From Alphaproteobacteria bacterium (GTDB lineage Bacteria > Pseudomonadota > Alphaproteobacteria > JAEULC01), in contig JAKLKW010000002.1 of the NCBI GenBank assembly GCA_023150455.1, positions 22,899 through 86,898 on the forward strand: 64,000 nt of DNA. The letters are read 5' to 3'. How positions within the stretch are numbered: the stretch's first letter is position 1; every line of letters begins with the position of its first letter. Both the position numbers and the translations under genes were made by a program. The notes under the pieces are model-generated. The model made no database searches and was not told where the DNA came from. It was given only the letters and a program-made list of their open reading frames with translations. Positions 61,813 through 64,000 of this stretch are shown here, in pieces.

Positions 61813-63902
61813 CGATCACCTGCCACCGCTCGGAGATGGGCCAGGGCGTGCGCACCGGCATTCCGCTGATCCTGGCGGACGAGCTGGAAGCCGACTGGGC
61901 GCGCGTCAAGATCGCCCAGGCGCCGGGCGACGAGAAGCGCTACGGCAACCAGGACACCGACGGCTCGCGCTCGACCCGGCATTTCATGAAGCCGATGCGC
62001 GAATGCGGCGCCGCGGCCCGCGCGATGCTGGAGCAGGCCGCCGCCAAGCGCTGGAACGTCGCGGCCGCGGCGGTGGAGGCCAGGAACCACGAGGTGATCC
62101 ACAAGGCCTCGGGCCGCAAGCTCGGCTACGGCGAGCTGGCGGCCGATGCCGGCGCGCTGCCCGTGCCGGCCCAGGAGAGCCTGAAGCTCAAGGATCCGGC
62201 GCAGTTCCGCTACATCGGCAAGGGCCAGCCGATGCTCGACAATTTCGACATGACGACCGGCCGCGCGATCTTCGGCCAGGACGTCAGGCTCGACGGCATG
62301 AAATACGCCGTGATCGCGCGGCCGCCGGTGCTGGGCGGCAAGGTGAAGTCCGTCGACGCCAGCGCGGCGGCCAAGGTGCCGGGCGTCGAGAAGATCGTGC
62401 AGATCGAGGCGCCGACGGCGCCGGTGAAGTTCCAGCCGCTCGGCGGCGTCGCGGTGATCGCCCGCAACACCTGGGCGGCCATGCAGGGCCGCGCGGCACT
62501 GAAGATCGAGTGGGAGGACGGCCCCAACGCGGTCTACGATTCCAAGGCCTACGAGCAGCAGCTGCTCGCGACCGCGCGCAAGCCGGGCAAGGTGGTGCGC
62601 AACCAGGGCGACTTCGACAAGGCCTTCGCCGGCGCGGCCAGGAAGGTCGAGGCGGAGTACTATCTGCCGCACCTCGCCCACGCCACCATGGAGCCGCCGG
62701 CGGCCACCGCGCGGATCGTCAATGGAAAATGCGAGGTCTGGGCCTGCGCGCAAAGCCCGCAGGCGACGCGCGACGACGTCGCCAAGCGCCTGGGACTCTC
62801 CGCCGACGACGTGACGGTCAACGTCACGCTGCTCGGCGGCGGCTTCGGGCGCAAGTCCAAGGCCGACTTCGCGACCGAGGCGGCGATCCTGTCGATGGAG
62901 ATGGGCGGCCAGCCGGTCAAGGTGGTCTGGACGCGCGAGGACGACATCCGCCACGGCTTCTACCACACGGTCTCGGCCGAGCGGCTCGAGGCCGGGCTCG
63001 ACGCCTCGGGCAAGGTCGTGGCGTGGCGCCACAACTCCGTGGCGCCGTCGCTGATGGCGCTGTTCATGCCCGACCCGAAGCACGAATCGGGGCTGGAGAT
63101 GGGCATGGGGCTGGTCGACGTGCCGGTCGACGTCGCCAACCTCAGGATCGAGAACGGCGAGGCGGCGGCGCACACGCGGATCGGCTGGTTCCGCTCGGTC
63201 TCGAACATCCCGCATGCCTTCGCCGTCCAGTCCTTCATCGCCGAACTGGCGGCGGCTTCGGGCAAGGACCCGAAGGACTACCTGCTCGAGCTGATCGGCA
63301 GCGCGCGCATCTTCGATCCGGCGAAGACCACGGCCGACAAGTCGTACTGGAACAACGGCGAGTCGAGCGAGGTCTACAAGATCGACACGGGACGCCTGAC
63401 GCGCGTGGTGCAGCGCGCGGCCGAGCGCGCGGAATGGGGACGCAGGCTGCCCCAAGGCCAGGGCCTGGGCATCGCGGTGCATCGCAGCTTCGTCAGCTAC
63501 ATCGCGACCGTGGTCGAGGCGGCGGTCGACGAGCGCGGGAGGCTCACCGTGCCGCGGGTCACCGTCGCGGTCGATTGCGGCCCCTACGTCAGCCCCGACC
63601 GCGTGCGCGCGCAGATGGAAGGCTCGTGCGTCATGGGCATGAGCCTGGCGGTCAAGGGCGAGATCTCGTTCAAGAACGGCCGGGTGGAGCAGAGCAACTT
63701 CACCGACTACGACATGGCGCGCATGGACGACGCGCCGCGCGCGATCGGCGTCCACATCGTCGAGACCGGCTGGAACGAGCCGCCGGGCGGCGTCGGCGAG
63801 CCGGGCGTGCCGCCCTTCGCACCGGCGCTCGCCAACGCGATCTTCGCGGCCACCGGCAAGCGCATCAGGCGCCTGCCGATCGGCGACCAGCTGCGCGCCT
63901 GA
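61602..63902 (+). CDS. Molybdopterin-binding subunit of isoquinoline-1-oxidoreductase-type (xanthine dehydrogenase family) enzyme
   Basis: Tat-like [92 protein letters not shown]. Confidence 0.9.
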   Translation: MERTLCLENVSRRHFLAGTASLGGLALAAHILPLGAAMAQDQKKYGADAMPNGTVNDPRVFLSIAPDGTVTITCHRSEMGQGVRTGIPLILADELEADWARVKIAQAPGDEKRYGNQDTDGSRSTRHFMKPMRECGAAARAMLEQAAAKRWNVAAAAVEARNHEVIHKASGRKLGYGELAADAGALPVPAQESLKLKDPAQFRYIGKGQPMLDNFDMTTGRAIFGQDVRLDGMKYAVIARPPVLGGKVKSVDASAAAKVPGVEKIVQIEAPTAPVKFQPLGGVAVIARNTWAAMQGRAALKIEWEDGPNAVYDSKAYEQQLLATARKPGKVVRNQGDFDKAFAGAARKVEAEYYLPHLAHATMEPPAATARIVNGKCEVWACAQSPQATRDDVAKRLGLSADDVTVNVTLLGGGFGRKSKADFATEAAILSMEMGGQPVKVVWTREDDIRHGFYHTVSAERLEAGLDASGKVVAWRHNSVAPSLMALFMPDPKHESGLEMGMGLVDVPVDVANLRIENGEAAAHTRIGWFRSVSNIPHAFAVQSFIAELAAASGKDPKDYLLELIGSARIFDPAKTTADKSYWNNGESSEVYKIDTGRLTRVVQRAAERAEWGRRLPQGQGLGIAVHRSFVSYIATVVEAAVDERGRLTVPRVTVAVDCGPYVSPDRVRAQMEGSCVMGMSLAVKGEISFKNGRVEQSNFTDYDMARMDDAPRAIGVHIVETGWNEPPGGVGEPGVPPFAPALANAIFAATGKRIRRLPIGDQLRA

Positions 63903-63921
63903 CACGCAGCCACTCCGGCGC

Positions 63922-63960
63922 GGGGCGCGGGGCCCATGTGCCCCGCGCCCCTTTTCTTTT
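63922..63960 (+). terminator. Intrinsic terminator after Mo-hydroxylase large subunit
   Basis: GGGGCGCGGGGC-CCATGT-GCCCCGCGCCCC (12-bp stem) followed by TTTTCTTTT. Confidence 0.9.
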
Positions 63961-64000
63961 TCGCGTTCTCCCCTACCCCGCCGACAGCGCGTCGCGCGTC

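Overview
High-GC chromosomal window, alphaproteobacterial in character. Most of it is housekeeping and metabolic genes: cysS, nadE, pncB, class II DAHP synthase, gor, gabD-like, glmU/glmS, gph, metH/metF, mlaA/mlaC, ettA, several ABC transporters, a Mo-hydroxylase and tRNA-Val(CAC). The standout accessory locus, about 17.33-23.26 kb, is a compact type II-C CRISPR-Cas system. It consists of a divergently oriented predicted tracrRNA (minus strand, 26-nt perfect anti-repeat), cas9 (about 1137 aa, catalytic motifs present), cas1, cas2, and a minimal array of two identical repeats with one 30-nt spacer. A minus-strand intrinsic terminator closes the array on the cas2 side. A HepT/MntA (HEPN-MNT) toxin-antitoxin pair abuts the array. 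Less usual details include a repeat-like element upstream of the anti-repeat that could base-pair with tracrRNA, a hairpin across the array-flank junction, and a spacer that resembles part of the repeat. Outside the locus, a Mo-hydroxylase [2Fe-2S] subunit appears to have lost its C-terminal CxRC motif, a 15-bp in-frame tandem repeat sits just upstream of metF, and paired REP/BIME-like palindromes are dispersed in intergenic gaps. All calls come from reading the sequence and the supplied ORF track; no database search was run.
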